Assembly: GCA_022511125.1 (NCBI GenBank)
Contig: JAFLSD010000007.1
Location: 62,001-126,000 of the forward strand
DNA length: 64,000 nucleotides
Direction of reading: 5' to 3'
DNA from: Paramuribaculum sp.
Lineage (GTDB): Bacteria; Bacteroidota; Bacteroidia; Bacteroidales; Muribaculaceae
A model generated the notes under the pieces. The model was given only the letters and a program-made list of their open reading frames with translations. It was not told the origin of the DNA and ran no database searches. Shown here piece after piece: positions 16,159-25,867 of the stretch; position 1 is the stretch's first letter, and each line of letters begins with the position of its first letter. Position numbers and translations under genes: made by a program.

Positions 16159-17496
16159 TTAGAGTTTCTGTCTGATGGCTTCGGTTTCTTTTTCATAGCC
16201 GGGTTTGGCTAAAAGTGCGAACATATTGCGTTTGTAATCTTCTACACCCGGCTGGTCAAACGGATTTATTCCTAAAAGATAGCCGCTGATGCCGCAAGCT
16301 TTTTCAAAGAAATAGATCAGTTCGCCAATTGGTTCTTCACTCAGCTCAGGAATGGTGATGCGGATATTCGGAACTCCACCGTCCACATGGGCTATTCTCG
16401 TTCCTATTTCAGCCATTTTGTTGACCTCGTCTACTCGTTTGCCTGCTATATAATTGAGCCCGTCGAGGTTATCGTTGTCGGTTGGTACGAATATTTCGTG
16501 CGCTTGAGTTTCTACTGATATCACGGTTTCGAAAACTGTCCTTTCACCGTCCTGAATCCATTGACCCATCGAATGAAGGTCGGTGGAAAGATCGACCGAT
16601 GCAGGGAATATACCTTTGCCTCCCTTTCCTTCGCTTTCTCCGTATAATTGTTTCCACCACTCGCCCAAATAATGGAGTTTAGGATTGTAGTTGGCTAAAA
16701 TTTCTATTTTCTTACCGTCGCGATACAAAGCGTTTCTTGTTACTGCATAGAGCATTGCCGGATTCGAAAGGTCTGTTCCTTTCGTAATTTCTTCCATTTT
16801 GCGTGCTCCGTTCATCAATGCCTTTATGTCGTAACCTGCTGTCGCGATAGGAAGAAGACCCACTGGCGAGAGCACGGAGAAACGGCCGCCTACATTGTCG
16901 TCGATAACGAACGTCTTCCAACCTTCTTCGGTTGCCATCTGACGGAGGGCACCACGTTTAGCATCGGTGATCGCGATTATTCTTTCCACCGAACCTTTCT
17001 TACCCTCCTGTTTCTCGAGTTTCTCTTTGAGAAGTCGGAATGCGATAGCTGGCTCAGTGGTCGTTCCCGATTTGGAGATTACTATGATTCCGAATTTCTT
17101 GCCGTCAAGAAGATTCAGCAACTCGTAGAGATAGTCTTCGCCGATATTCTGACCTGCAAAGACTACTTTCGGATTGCCCGTAGGGAGTTTATAAGCTGCG
17201 AACGAATCGCTCAATGCTTCTATTACGGCTTTAGCGCCCAAATAAGAACCCCCTATTCCTACGCAAACCACATATTCGCATTTTGTCTGCAAGCCTTTAG
17301 CGGCAGCAATTATTTCGTCGAGTTGAGAGTCCGTTGTCGCACTCGGAAGATTGACCCAACCTAAGAAATCGTTTCCGGGTGCGGTTCCGTTTTCCACTTT
17401 TGCGAGAGCCTCAGCTCCTTCCGCTTCCATGGATGTTATTTTTTCTTCGGGGACTAACGTTAGTACTTTTGCTATGTTTACGTCTATTTTTCCCAT
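16159..17496 (-). CDS. pgi: Glucose-6-phosphate isomerase
   Basis: Interconverts glucose 6-phosphate and fructose 6-phosphate in glycolysis. With the start at [12 protein letters not shown] (17496) the product is 445 aa, the length of the short bacterial form. Signatures: [17 protein letters not shown], the sugar-phosphate loop [24 protein letters not shown] (PGI signature 1 type) and the C-terminal [16 protein letters not shown] carrying the catalytic lysine. An upstream in-frame ATG at 17526 overlaps the gpsA stop as ATGA and would add 10 residues, mostly hydrophobic; I prefer the conserved start. Last gene of the unit. Confidence 0.95.
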   Translation of the reverse strand: MGKIDVNIAKVLTLVPEEKITSMEAEGAEALAKVENGTAPGNDFLGWVNLPSATTDSQLDEIIAAAKGLQTKCEYVVCVGIGGSYLGAKAVIEALSDSFAAYKLPTGNPKVVFAGQNIGEDYLYELLNLLDGKKFGIIVISKSGTTTEPAIAFRLLKEKLEKQEGKKGSVERIIAITDAKRGALRQMATEEGWKTFVIDDNVGGRFSVLSPVGLLPIATAGYDIKALMNGARKMEEITKGTDLSNPAMLYAVTRNALYRDGKKIEILANYNPKLHYLGEWWKQLYGESEGKGGKGIFPASVDLSTDLHSMGQWIQDGERTVFETVISVETQAHEIFVPTDNDNLDGLNYIAGKRVDEVNKMAEIGTRIAHVDGGVPNIRITIPELSEEPIGELIYFFEKACGISGYLLGINPFDQPGVEDYKRNMFALLAKPGYEKETEAIRQKL

Positions 17497-17522
17497 ATAA
17501 GTATTTATGATTAAATTAATTG

Positions 17523-18518
17523 TCAAATGAAAGTTTCTGCCATTTCTCGTATCGCTCGCGCCGGATTGATACCCTTGTAAAGTATGTTGAAAACTCCGTC
17601 AAGGATAGGCATCGGAACGTCATAGTGAGCGTTTATCTCATGGATACACTTTGTCCCGTAATAGCCTTCGGCGGTTTGCTCCATTTCCATTTTTGCCGCC
17701 TTCACACTATAGCCGTTTCCGATCATAGAACCGAAATTATGGTTGCGGCTGAATCGTGAATATGAGGTCACCAGAAGATCGCCTAAATACACCGAATCAC
17801 ATATCTGTCTCGGACGGGGACTCACACGGTTGACGAAACGCTCCATTTCTCTGATCGCGTTGCTGATGAGCATCGCCTGAAAATTGTCACCGTTTTTCAA
17901 TCCGTGGACAATGCCGGCGGCTATAGAATAAACGTTTTTGAGAACTGCGGCGTATTCGATTCCTTCCACATCGCTCGAAGTTATGGTTTTGAGAGCATGT
18001 CCGCTCAGACAGGAAGCGAATTTCTCCGCATTGAACATGTCGTTGCACCCTATCGTCAAGTAACTCTGACGACCTAAGGCCACTTCTTCGGCATGACAAG
18101 GACCGCTGACTACAAGCGTATGGTCTTTCTCTACCCCGAAGCGTTTCTGCACATAGGTGGAAATAGGCATATTGGCTTCAGGCACTATGCCCTTTATCGC
18201 GGAGACGATATATTTTTCCGAGAGATCGACGCTGATCTTATCCATATGTTCCGTGAAATATGGCGATGGCATTGCCAGAAGGAGAGTGTTCGCGTTATGG
18301 CAGACTTCGTTGATGTCCGAAGAAAACTCGATTCGGTTTATGTCAAACTCCACGTCGCTCAGATAGGCCGGATTGCGGCGGCGACGTTTGAAATCCTCGA
18401 TCCTGTCGTCGCGTCGCATATACCAGGATATCGAATCGCAATTTTCCAACAATAGCTTGGCTAAGGCTGTCGCCCAGCTTCCGCCACCCATCACAGCTAT
18501 TTTGTCTGTAAAACTCAT
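17523..18518 (-). CDS. gpsA: Glycerol-3-phosphate dehydrogenase [NAD(P)+]
   Basis: Reduces dihydroxyacetone phosphate to sn-glycerol 3-phosphate, the backbone of membrane lipids. 331 aa. The dinucleotide-binding motif is [14 protein letters not shown] near residue 10. AIKGIVPE and [12 protein letters not shown] match the substrate-domain signature. The catalytic lysine is in [25 protein letters not shown], and the C-terminal [19 protein letters not shown] is typical. It follows lysS by 11 bp and precedes pgi by 26 bp, a gene order known in Bacteroides. Confidence 0.95.
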   Translation of the reverse strand: MSFTDKIAVMGGGSWATALAKLLLENCDSISWYMRRDDRIEDFKRRRRNPAYLSDVEFDINRIEFSSDINEVCHNANTLLLAMPSPYFTEHMDKISVDLSEKYIVSAIKGIVPEANMPISTYVQKRFGVEKDHTLVVSGPCHAEEVALGRQSYLTIGCNDMFNAEKFASCLSGHALKTITSSDVEGIEYAAVLKNVYSIAAGIVHGLKNGDNFQAMLISNAIREMERFVNRVSPRPRQICDSVYLGDLLVTSYSRFSRNHNFGSMIGNGYSVKAAKMEMEQTAEGYYGTKCIHEINAHYDVPMPILDGVFNILYKGINPARAIREMAETFI

Positions 18519-18529
18519 GGCTCTCGATT

Positions 18530-20281
18530 TTATTCGCTTGTTTCTGGTGATGCGCTTTCAATCCACCCTTTCACTTCTTCTATGGAAGGATTTTTGAGCT
18601 CGAGTTTGAATTTCTTATTTAGACCGCACAGATCCTGTTGGAGTTTCCCTGCCGAATTCTGACCTCCTAATTGTTCAACAGTGAGAATTCCGAGTTTATA
18701 AAGAGCTGGAACCCATTCATGAGGAACGCCTACTGCGCCGAAAGCTTCGTTGTTGTCGCGTTTGGCCGTCTTTTCAGGACGCATTTGGGGGAAGAACAGC
18801 ACTTCCTGAATAGTCGTCTGACCGGTCATCAACATCACCAGTCTGTCCATCCCGATTCCCATTCCTGATGTCGGAGGCATACCGTATTCCAATGCGCGTA
18901 TAAAATCCTTGTCGATTATCATAGCCTCGTCATCGCCTTTCTCGTTAAGTTTCATCTGCTCGACAAATCGTTCATATTGGTCAATGGGGTCATTCAGTTC
19001 TGAATATGCGTTGGCAAGCTCTTTGCCGTTGACCATAAGCTCGAAACGTTCGGTCAGGTCCTGATTGTTTCTGTGTCTTTTTGTTAAAGGCGACATCTCT
19101 ATGGGATAGTCGATGATGAAAGTAGGCTGAATGAAATGACTTTCGCATTTTTCTCCGAATATCTCGTCGATCAGTTTGCCTTTACCCATCGATTCGTCGG
19201 TTTCGATATCGAGTTGACGGCAAACTGCGCGGAGATTTTCCTCGTCCATTCCGGTTATGTCTATGCCCGTATACTCCTTAATGGCATCGATCATAGTCAG
19301 ACGGCGGAAAGGAGCCTTGAAATTTATGATATTATCTCCTACTTTCACTTCCGTCGTACCGTTCACATCAAGGCATATTTTTTCAAGAAGACGCTCGGTG
19401 AAGCTCATCATCCAGTTGTAATCCTTGTAGGCCACATATATTTCCATGCATGTGAATTCCGGATTGTGTGTCCTGTCCATGCCCTCGTTGCGGAAGTTCT
19501 TAGAAAATTCATAGACGCCTTCGAATCCGCCTACTATCAGACGCTTCAGGTACAGCTCGTCTGCTATTCGGAGATATAACGGGATGTCGAGAGCGTTGTG
19601 ATGAGTGATGAACGGGCGTGCTGCAGCGCCTCCTGGGATCGCCTGGAGTATCGGGGTCTCTACTTCGATATATCCGTGCGAATTGAAAAACTCACGCATC
19701 GAATTATAGACTTTCGTACGCTTCAGAAAGATTTCCTTAACGCCGTCATTAACCACCAGATCCACATATCTGCGGCGATAGCGGAGCTCCGGGTCGTCGA
19801 ACGCGTCGTAGGTCACTCCGTCTTTGACTTTCACAATCGGAAGCGGACGCAGCGATTTGCTTAAAATGGTTATTTCCTGGGCGTGAACGGTGATTTCACC
19901 CATTTGGGTTCGGAAAACATATCCCTTCACCCCAATAAAATCACCTATATCAAGGAGCTTCTTTATGACCGAGTTATAAAATTCTTTGTTCTCTCCCGGG
20001 CAGATGTCGTCACGGCTAACATAAACCTGAATTCTGCCCTCTGAATCTTGCAGTTCGATAAAGGACGCTTTGCCCATTACGCGCCTGCTCATTACGCGAC
20101 CGGCGATGCTCACATCTCTGCGGGATGCTTCGTCATTGAAAGAATCCTTAATTTCTTTTGAATATGCTGTTACATGGTATTCCGCTGCGGGATAAGGGTC
20201 TATACCTAAGCGACGCATTTCCTCCAGACTGTTACGTCTCACGATTTCCTGCTCGCTCAGTTCCAAAATATTTATTGACAT
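18530..20281 (-). CDS. lysS: Lysyl-tRNA synthetase (class II)
   Basis: Charges tRNA-Lys. From [19 protein letters not shown] (20281) it is 583 aa; the ATG at 20323 would add 14 residues that overlap the promoter, so it is rejected. Residues about 55-165 are the OB-fold anticodon-binding domain ([32 protein letters not shown]). Class II motif 2 is [18 protein letters not shown] and motif 3 is [15 protein letters not shown]. About 70 residues after motif 3 (from [10 protein letters not shown] to the end) form a C-terminal extension that I recall from Bacteroidota LysS and that is absent in E. coli. First gene of the lysS-gpsA-pgi unit. Confidence 0.95.
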   Translation of the reverse strand: MSINILELSEQEIVRRNSLEEMRRLGIDPYPAAEYHVTAYSKEIKDSFNDEASRRDVSIAGRVMSRRVMGKASFIELQDSEGRIQVYVSRDDICPGENKEFYNSVIKKLLDIGDFIGVKGYVFRTQMGEITVHAQEITILSKSLRPLPIVKVKDGVTYDAFDDPELRYRRRYVDLVVNDGVKEIFLKRTKVYNSMREFFNSHGYIEVETPILQAIPGGAAARPFITHHNALDIPLYLRIADELYLKRLIVGGFEGVYEFSKNFRNEGMDRTHNPEFTCMEIYVAYKDYNWMMSFTERLLEKICLDVNGTTEVKVGDNIINFKAPFRRLTMIDAIKEYTGIDITGMDEENLRAVCRQLDIETDESMGKGKLIDEIFGEKCESHFIQPTFIIDYPIEMSPLTKRHRNNQDLTERFELMVNGKELANAYSELNDPIDQYERFVEQMKLNEKGDDEAMIIDKDFIRALEYGMPPTSGMGIGMDRLVMLMTGQTTIQEVLFFPQMRPEKTAKRDNNEAFGAVGVPHEWVPALYKLGILTVEQLGGQNSAGKLQQDLCGLNKKFKLELKNPSIEEVKGWIESASPETSE

Positions 20282-20311
20282 ATTGAAAATTTTTAAGTCG
20301 AATTTATGCGG

Positions 20312-20342
20312 CAAAATTAACAAATTTCCCTTATTGTTACAA
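20312..20342 (-). promoter_or_regulatory. Promoter of lysS-gpsA-pgi
   Basis: On the minus strand TTG (20340-20342), a 20-nt spacer and TAATTTTG (20312-20319) fit the Bacteroidota -33/-7 pattern. The start of transcription would be near 20306, about 25 nt before the lysS ATG, which supports the 20281 start. Confidence 0.7.
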
Positions 20343-20390
20343 CCTTTCCGATTCTCCTTTCGACTTTAGCGCCTCATCTCTGCAGCGCAA

Positions 20391-20422
20391 TTGGGAATTA
20401 TTACGATTATTTTGTAATTTTG
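20391..20422 (+). promoter_or_regulatory. Promoter of the ushA-like gene, probably leaderless
   Basis: TTG (20391-20393), 21 nt, TAATTTTG (20415-20422). Transcription should begin about 5-7 nt after the box, at or beside the ATG at 20428, so the mRNA would have almost no 5' leader. It is divergent to the lysS promoter with 48 bp between the -33 elements. Confidence 0.7.
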
Positions 20423-20427
20423 CTGAC

Positions 20428-21972
20428 ATGAACCTAAACTTTTATCGCTTTGTTGCCGCTGTCTGTGCGGTCGTATTCATTCACTCGACACTTTCGAAAG
20501 TATATGCCGACGACTCGGCTCAAAAGCTTGTTATAATCCACACCAACGATACTCACAGCCGTATCGACCCCGAATCCGACGGTACGGGAGGAGTGGCTCG
20601 CCGGCAGGTTGTGATCGATAGTCTTCGTAGCGTCTATCCGAACCTAATGCTCGTAGATGCGGGGGATGCCTTGCAAGGGTCTCTTTACTACACTCTGTTT
20701 TCAGGTCAGGTTGAAAGAGCTTTGATGAACGAGCTTGGATATGATATTCAGATTCTCGGTAATCATGAATTCGACGGTGGGATGGAAAATCTTCACCGTT
20801 ATGCTGCAACATCCGGAGCTGTTAATATCTCTACGAACTATGATTTCACAGCCACCGCTCTCGACACAATTATCCGGCCCTACATCGTCAAAGAATTCAA
20901 CGGCAGGAAAGTAGGTTTCATAGCAATCAATCTCGATCCCGATGGAATCATTTTTGCCGGCAGTAGCAAAGGTGTGAAATATATCGACGGACTTAAAGCG
21001 GCTAATGCCACCGCATGGCATCTCAAACATAACGAGAAAGTGGATTTAATCGTGGCTCTGACCCATATTGGATATTCACTCGATTATGCCCTTTCGGATG
21101 TGGAACTCGCTTCGAAAAGCGAAGATATTGATATCATTATCGGGGGTCACTCCCACACGTTGATTAATCCGGCCGATCCAAAGTCGGTACCCTCACGGAT
21201 AACTAATCAGGTGGGTGATACCGTTCTTATCGCACAGGCTGGGTACGGAGGGAAAAATGTCGGAATGATTACAATCGATCTTCCCACTTTAAAGAGTTCC
21301 TCCGCGCTGATTCCGGTCGACTCACGCCTTGACGATCGTCTGTCTCCGCGGACAGTAGCCATCATCGACGGTTTTCGCGACCGCGTCGATTCGATTCTTG
21401 CCGTGAAAATCCATCATACGCCAGTCGATTTAAAAAAATCTGATTGGACGCTCGTCAATCTTATTGCCGACATTATAGCTGAAGAAGGAGGGCAGCTTGT
21501 AGGTAAAAAGGTAGATATGGCAATCATGAATAAGGGAGGATTGCGTTGCGATATTACCGAAGGCGATATTACCGAAGGCAAAATAATGGAAATGCTTCCG
21601 TTCGACAATAAAATCGTTGTGATGGAAATATCCGGTAAAGATCTTTTGGATGCATTCGACTCTATGGCTCGCCGCCGTGGTGAAGGAATCAGTAAAACGG
21701 CATTCGCACCTATTGATTCATCACAACGCAAATGTTCCGATGTCACTGTGGGCGGAAAGCCTATCGACCCCGACAGAACATATCTTGTCGCTACTGTCGA
21801 TTATGTCGCTACCGGCGGCGATTATATGACACCGCTTAAAAATGGCGTAATAATCGCCCGAAGTTCCGACATTCTCTATAAAGACATAATCGGTCACCTT
21901 AACAAGAACTTCAAAGCGGGCAAGAAATTAAAAGCAGATAAGAAAGTAAGGATGCCTCTGGTTAAAGAATAA
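20428..21972 (+). CDS. UshA-like 5'-nucleotidase / 2',3'-cyclic phosphodiesterase
   Basis: Exported nucleotidase of 514 aa. Signal peptide about 1-27. The N-terminal metallophosphoesterase domain (about 33-260) has the metal motifs IIHTNDTHSR, VDAGDALQGS, LGNHEFDGG and GGHSHT. The C-terminal 5'-nucleotidase domain (about 315-490) has NKGGLRCDI and TVDYVATGGDYM, part of the base-stacking loop. In several Bacteroides these two domains are, as I recall, split over neighbouring genes; here they are one chain. It hydrolyses extracytoplasmic nucleotides to nucleosides for uptake. The hydrolase gene follows after 5 bp, so they form an operon. Confidence 0.9.
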   Translation: MNLNFYRFVAAVCAVVFIHSTLSKVYADDSAQKLVIIHTNDTHSRIDPESDGTGGVARRQVVIDSLRSVYPNLMLVDAGDALQGSLYYTLFSGQVERALMNELGYDIQILGNHEFDGGMENLHRYAATSGAVNISTNYDFTATALDTIIRPYIVKEFNGRKVGFIAINLDPDGIIFAGSSKGVKYIDGLKAANATAWHLKHNEKVDLIVALTHIGYSLDYALSDVELASKSEDIDIIIGGHSHTLINPADPKSVPSRITNQVGDTVLIAQAGYGGKNVGMITIDLPTLKSSSALIPVDSRLDDRLSPRTVAIIDGFRDRVDSILAVKIHHTPVDLKKSDWTLVNLIADIIAEEGGQLVGKKVDMAIMNKGGLRCDITEGDITEGKIMEMLPFDNKIVVMEISGKDLLDAFDSMARRRGEGISKTAFAPIDSSQRKCSDVTVGGKPIDPDRTYLVATVDYVATGGDYMTPLKNGVIIARSSDILYKDIIGHLNKNFKAGKKLKADKKVRMPLVKE

Positions 21973-21977
21973 ACGAT

Positions 21978-24900
21978 ATGAAAAGAATACTGACAGCAAT
22001 AATAGTGATAAGTTTTTCGTTTTTCGCGCTTTATAACTGCGTGGCAAACGGGATGAAGAACGGTTCGGAAACTACATCGTCCGACGAACAGACGCTTTAT
22101 AGGTTAGCAAACAGCGGAGGAGCGTCCGGTGTAATGGACGAAGCCCGATGCCAGGCTTGGGTCGATTCCGTTATGTCCACACTCACGCCCGATGAACGAA
22201 TCGCACAGTTGTTCGTTCCCCGCTTGGATATCTTCGATAACGAAGATGGTAAAGCCGCTTTGCGGAGAATGGTTCAGAATGAAAAAGTCGGAGGCTTTCT
22301 GCTTGGGAAAGGAACTATCGATGGTTACGCCTCCCTGATTAATTATGCACAGAGTGTGGCTGAAATCCCACTGTTGGTGACACTCGATGGCGAATGGGGG
22401 CCGGCGATGAGACTTACCGATGCTCCCCGTTTCCCCTACAACATGGGGTTGGGAGCAATAGCCGACGAACAGTTGCTCTATGATTATGGATGTGAGGTAG
22501 CGCGTGAATGTCGCGAAATAGGCATAAATGTCAACTTCGCACCCGTTCTTGATGTAAACTCCAATCCGGCCAATCCTGTGATAGGTTACCGTTCATTCGG
22601 TGAAAATCCCCAAAGAGTTAGCCGACTTGGTAAGGCTTACTCAAAAGGGCTTGAAGCCGGAGGAGTGATTTCTGTGGCGAAACATTTTCCCGGTCATGGC
22701 GATACTTCGGAAGATTCACACTTGACTCTCCCGACGGTGGCGCATTCAACGCAGCAGATTGAAGAAATCGACCTTGTACCTTTCAAAGATTACATCAACA
22801 GCGGTCTTTCGGGTATAATGGTGGCTCATCTGATTGTCCCCGGATTGGATAAGAGCCGTTTTCCAGCGTCATTGTCACCGGCTATAACGACCGAACTCTT
22901 AAAAAATAAACTCGGATTCGTGGGTCTCGTCTTCACCGATGCGTTGGCTATGAAAGGTGCAAAAGCTCCGGATAATGAAAATAATTGTGTCAGTGCACTT
23001 AAAGCAGGAGCTGATGTCCTTTTGGGATCGGGTTCGCCGGTGGCTGATATAAAGGCCGTAAAAGCTGCTGTAGCCGAAGGAAAGATCAGTCGGCAGCGAA
23101 TCGACGAAAGTTGTCGCAAGATTTTGCGTTATAAATACCGTGTGGGTCTGGCCGATTATCACCCGGTTGACAGAAAGGGGCTAAAGGAACGTATCAACTC
23201 GGAACAGTCGAAGGCTCTGCGTGAAAAACTTGCAGCCGCATCGATTACGGCTGTGTACAATAACCGAAATCTGCTGCCTTTAAATGAATTGTCAAGACGT
23301 CGTATAGCTGTAGTGAGTATAGGAGCACCGGCCGATAACGAGTTCTCAAGATATTGTGCGAAATATGGTGAGATTAGTCGCTACGGCGCTGAAAAAGGCG
23401 AATTGTCTCAGGCCTCGGTGGATAAGATACGGCAAGCCGACATTGTGATCGTCGGAGTCTTTTCAAATGCCGCATGGGCTAAATCGGCTTATAACAAGCT
23501 GGTATCCCACTCGGGAGTGGTGCCGGTATTTTTCATGAATCCCTACAAGATGGGGCAATTTGGCGCTGGACTCAGAAAAGCGTCTACTCTCGTGGCAGCC
23601 TACGACGACACACCGGAGCTGCGGCGCGCGGCCGCCCAGGCACTTTTCGGAGGTGCTGACGTGACTGGCAGATTCCCGGTCAATGTGGCGAATGTGGCCG
23701 ATGAGGGTGTCGGTGTCAGTTTGTCTAAATCCCGACTGGGATATGTCAATCCGGTTAGTCAGGGTTTTAGTGACCGACTCGAATCCAAAATCGACTCTAT
23801 AGCTCTCTCGGGTGTGAAGCGGGGTGCATATCCGGGCTGTCAGGTGGTGATTGTCAAAAAAGGTGACGTAGTACTCGACAAAGCTTACGGCACCATCGAA
23901 CGAAACGGACGCGAGCAGACCGACACAGAGACTCTCTACGATATCGCCTCGATGACAAAGGCAACCGCCACACTCGGAGGAGTCATGAAAGCATTCGACG
24001 AAGGACTCATATCAATAGACGATAAAGCTTCCTCCTATATACCCGAATTGCAGGGAACCAATAAAAACAATATAACTCTCAGAGAGTTGCTGTTTCATGA
24101 GTCCGGACTCCCTCCAATCATCAGTGTCATTAAGGTCATGATGGATCCCGATACTTACGACGGACCGCTTACGAAGGGAAAAGCGGCGGCTCCTTATAGT
24201 GTTAAAATCGCCAATGGAGTTTATGGTCATAACGGGGCTAAAATGCGAACCGACATTGTTAAAACCGAACCTTCCGAAGATTTCGATATCGAAATAGCCA
24301 AAGGAATTTATGGCGGATATGCCCTCTATGACACTATCATGGCGCGCATTCACAACGCCTCGCTCAGTGCTTCGAAAGCCTACAAATACAGTTGTCTGAA
24401 TTTCTGTCTTCTGAAAGAAATAGAGGAAAACGTCACCGGGGTCGATCACGACCAATGGGTTCAGACAGAGATTTTCGGGCCGCTCGGAGCGTGGCACACC
24501 GGATTCCGTCCTACAGAATATTATCCTTTGGAAAAGATAGCACCCACGGAGAAAGATAATTTTCTGCGGAAGCAGACCGTCCGCGGTTTTGTTCACGACG
24601 AAATAGCGGCTTTCAGCGGGGGAGTGCAGGGTAACGCCGGCCTCTTTTCCACGGCCGGAGATATAGCCAAATACGCCCAGATGCTACTTCAGGGCGGAAG
24701 CTACGGCAATGAAAGACTCCTTTCCGACGCTACAGTAAGAAAATTTACCCGCACAAAGAATGCCAAAGGAAACCGAGCATTGGGATTTGACCTCACTAAA
24801 GGATTCCGCGGAACGGGAAGCAATACCTATGGCGAAGCTTATGGACATACCGGATTCACAGGAACCTGCTTTTGGATTGACCCCGATGAAGAGGTGATAT

Positions 24901-25016
24901 TTGTCTTTCTCAGCAACCGTGTCAACCCCTCGCGCGACAACTCCGTGTTCAGCTCCATGAACCCCCGCCGCGAAATGATGCGCGCTATCTACGCCGACAT
25001 CGACCGGCTAAAGTGA
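21978..25016 (+). CDS. GH3 beta-N-acetylglucosaminidase fused to a serine beta-lactamase-like hydrolase
   Basis: 1012 aa exported protein. The N-terminal segment is hydrophobic (about 4-24). The GH3 domain (about 45-400) carries KHFPGHGDTSEDSHLTLP (Lys235, His236), the NagZ-type motif with the catalytic Asp/His loop, and the nucleophile Asp321 in VFTDALAMKGA. A GH3 C-terminal domain follows (about 410-590). The last part (about 610-1005) is a class C beta-lactamase/esterase domain with SxxK as SMTK (Ser658, Lys661), YSCLNFCLL at the Tyr-x-Asn position and GHTGFTGT near the KTG position. The fusion suggests cell-wall fragment processing: sugar removal plus an amidase or esterase step on the peptide side. 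The exact second activity is unknown. Confidence 0.88.
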   Translation: MKRILTAIIVISFSFFALYNCVANGMKNGSETTSSDEQTLYRLANSGGASGVMDEARCQAWVDSVMSTLTPDERIAQLFVPRLDIFDNEDGKAALRRMVQNEKVGGFLLGKGTIDGYASLINYAQSVAEIPLLVTLDGEWGPAMRLTDAPRFPYNMGLGAIADEQLLYDYGCEVARECREIGINVNFAPVLDVNSNPANPVIGYRSFGENPQRVSRLGKAYSKGLEAGGVISVAKHFPGHGDTSEDSHLTLPTVAHSTQQIEEIDLVPFKDYINSGLSGIMVAHLIVPGLDKSRFPASLSPAITTELLKNKLGFVGLVFTDALAMKGAKAPDNENNCVSALKAGADVLLGSGSPVADIKAVKAAVAEGKISRQRIDESCRKILRYKYRVGLADYHPVDRKGLKERINSEQSKALREKLAAASITAVYNNRNLLPLNELSRRRIAVVSIGAPADNEFSRYCAKYGEISRYGAEKGELSQASVDKIRQADIVIVGVFSNAAWAKSAYNKLVSHSGVVPVFFMNPYKMGQFGAGLRKASTLVAAYDDTPELRRAAAQALFGGADVTGRFPVNVANVADEGVGVSLSKSRLGYVNPVSQGFSDRLESKIDSIALSGVKRGAYPGCQVVIVKKGDVVLDKAYGTIERNGREQTDTETLYDIASMTKATATLGGVMKAFDEGLISIDDKASSYIPELQGTNKNNITLRELLFHESGLPPIISVIKVMMDPDTYDGPLTKGKAAAPYSVKIANGVYGHNGAKMRTDIVKTEPSEDFDIEIAKGIYGGYALYDTIMARIHNASLSASKAYKYSCLNFCLLKEIEENVTGVDHDQWVQTEIFGPLGAWHTGFRPTEYYPLEKIAPTEKDNFLRKQTVRGFVHDEIAAFSGGVQGNAGLFSTAGDIAKYAQMLLQGGSYGNERLLSDATVRKFTRTKNAKGNRALGFDLTKGFRGTGSNTYGEAYGHTGFTGTCFWIDPDEEVIFVFLSNRVNPSRDNSVFSSMNPRREMMRAIYADIDRLK

Positions 25017-25045
25017 CTGCGATTACACTTAACGCTGTCTTAAAT

Positions 25046-25579
25046 CTACATAAAACTATCTAAGGGGGAAACAACTATACCTTGCCCTTCCAACCCAGGT
25101 GCCGACAATGATATAACCGAATTGCAGTAATTAAAACCGTATTTTATGAATAGGTTTTGAATCATTATATCGATATATTTGATTTGCTGATCGACATCCG
25201 ACGATTTATAATTACAAGTAACAGTGTTTCCTAATACCGTAATGTCTATCCAGTCGCATGAATATGTCATCTCTCCGGATGACAGATTTTGGCCTTGAAT
25301 ATCGATTATCTCATGATTTTCATCATATACGCGTATCAACCCCTCATAAAATTCAGTAAAATTGTTAGCGTGAAATATCGCTTCGCCTGTTTGATTTACC
25401 GGTACTGTCACATCTAACTGATTTGCAGCCACCTTATTGATATCGACTTGTAGTTGTCCGTCGCTTTCTATTGACCAATCCACAACATAATCCATTATAT
25501 CAAACCCATCGTCCTCGCTGCACGAAGCCAGCCCAAATAATGATAATAGCGATATAGCGAGTAATTTAAATGGTTTCAT
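25046..25579 (-). CDS. Uncharacterised lipoprotein
   Basis: 177 aa with lipobox GLASC (Cys20). The mature part is acidic and looks beta-rich (QLDVTVPVNQTGEAIFHANN, VYDENHEIIDIQGQNL). I recognise no family. It stands alone between the plus-strand hydrolase and topoisomerase genes, with its own promoter. Base composition seems lower in GC than its neighbours (many AT-rich codons such as ATA and TTA), so late acquisition is possible. Confidence 0.72.
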   Translation of the reverse strand: MKPFKLLAISLLSLFGLASCSEDDGFDIMDYVVDWSIESDGQLQVDINKVAANQLDVTVPVNQTGEAIFHANNFTEFYEGLIRVYDENHEIIDIQGQNLSSGEMTYSCDWIDITVLGNTVTCNYKSSDVDQQIKYIDIMIQNLFIKYGFNYCNSVISLSAPGLEGQGIVVSPLDSFM

Positions 25580-25621
25580 AAAGCTATAGAGATGTTATAG
25601 TTAGACATTGAGTGATTTTTG

Positions 25622-25652
25622 CAAATATACTATATTTTGATCACATTCGCAA
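25622..25652 (-). promoter_or_regulatory. Promoter of the 177-aa lipoprotein gene
   Basis: Minus-strand TTG (25650-25652), 20 nt, TATATTTG (25622-25629), about 43 bp before the start codon. It fits the -33/-7 pattern well. Confidence 0.65.
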
Positions 25653-25784
25653 GAAAAAGTGCGCCACTAACACAAAATAATCAGGATAGATAACAAGAAA
25701 TTTAAAGGATGAGCGAAAGATGAGGAAAGACTATTGGAGGTATATCTTTTTTCCTTTGCCGATATATGAGTAATAGCCACAACA

Positions 25785-25815
25785 AACCGACGGTTTGCAA
25801 TTCACCGTTTTTTTT
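25785..25815 (+). terminator. Terminator-like element just before the parC-type gene
   Basis: ACGGT (25790-25794) pairs with ACCGT (25804-25808), followed directly by eight T. The same ACGGTT can instead pair upstream with AAACC (25785-25789). The two folds exclude each other, so a small attenuator is possible, but the stems are only 5 bp. It ends 52 bp before the start codon. Confidence 0.4.
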
Positions 25816-25867
25816 ACGAAATTTGTAACGAAATTGACCATATAACCGCATATAACATACCGTTCCA

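Noticed and set aside
24012-24596. 194-codon minus-strand frame opposite the GH3/serine hydrolase gene
   Set aside because: A shadow frame of a strongly conserved domain.
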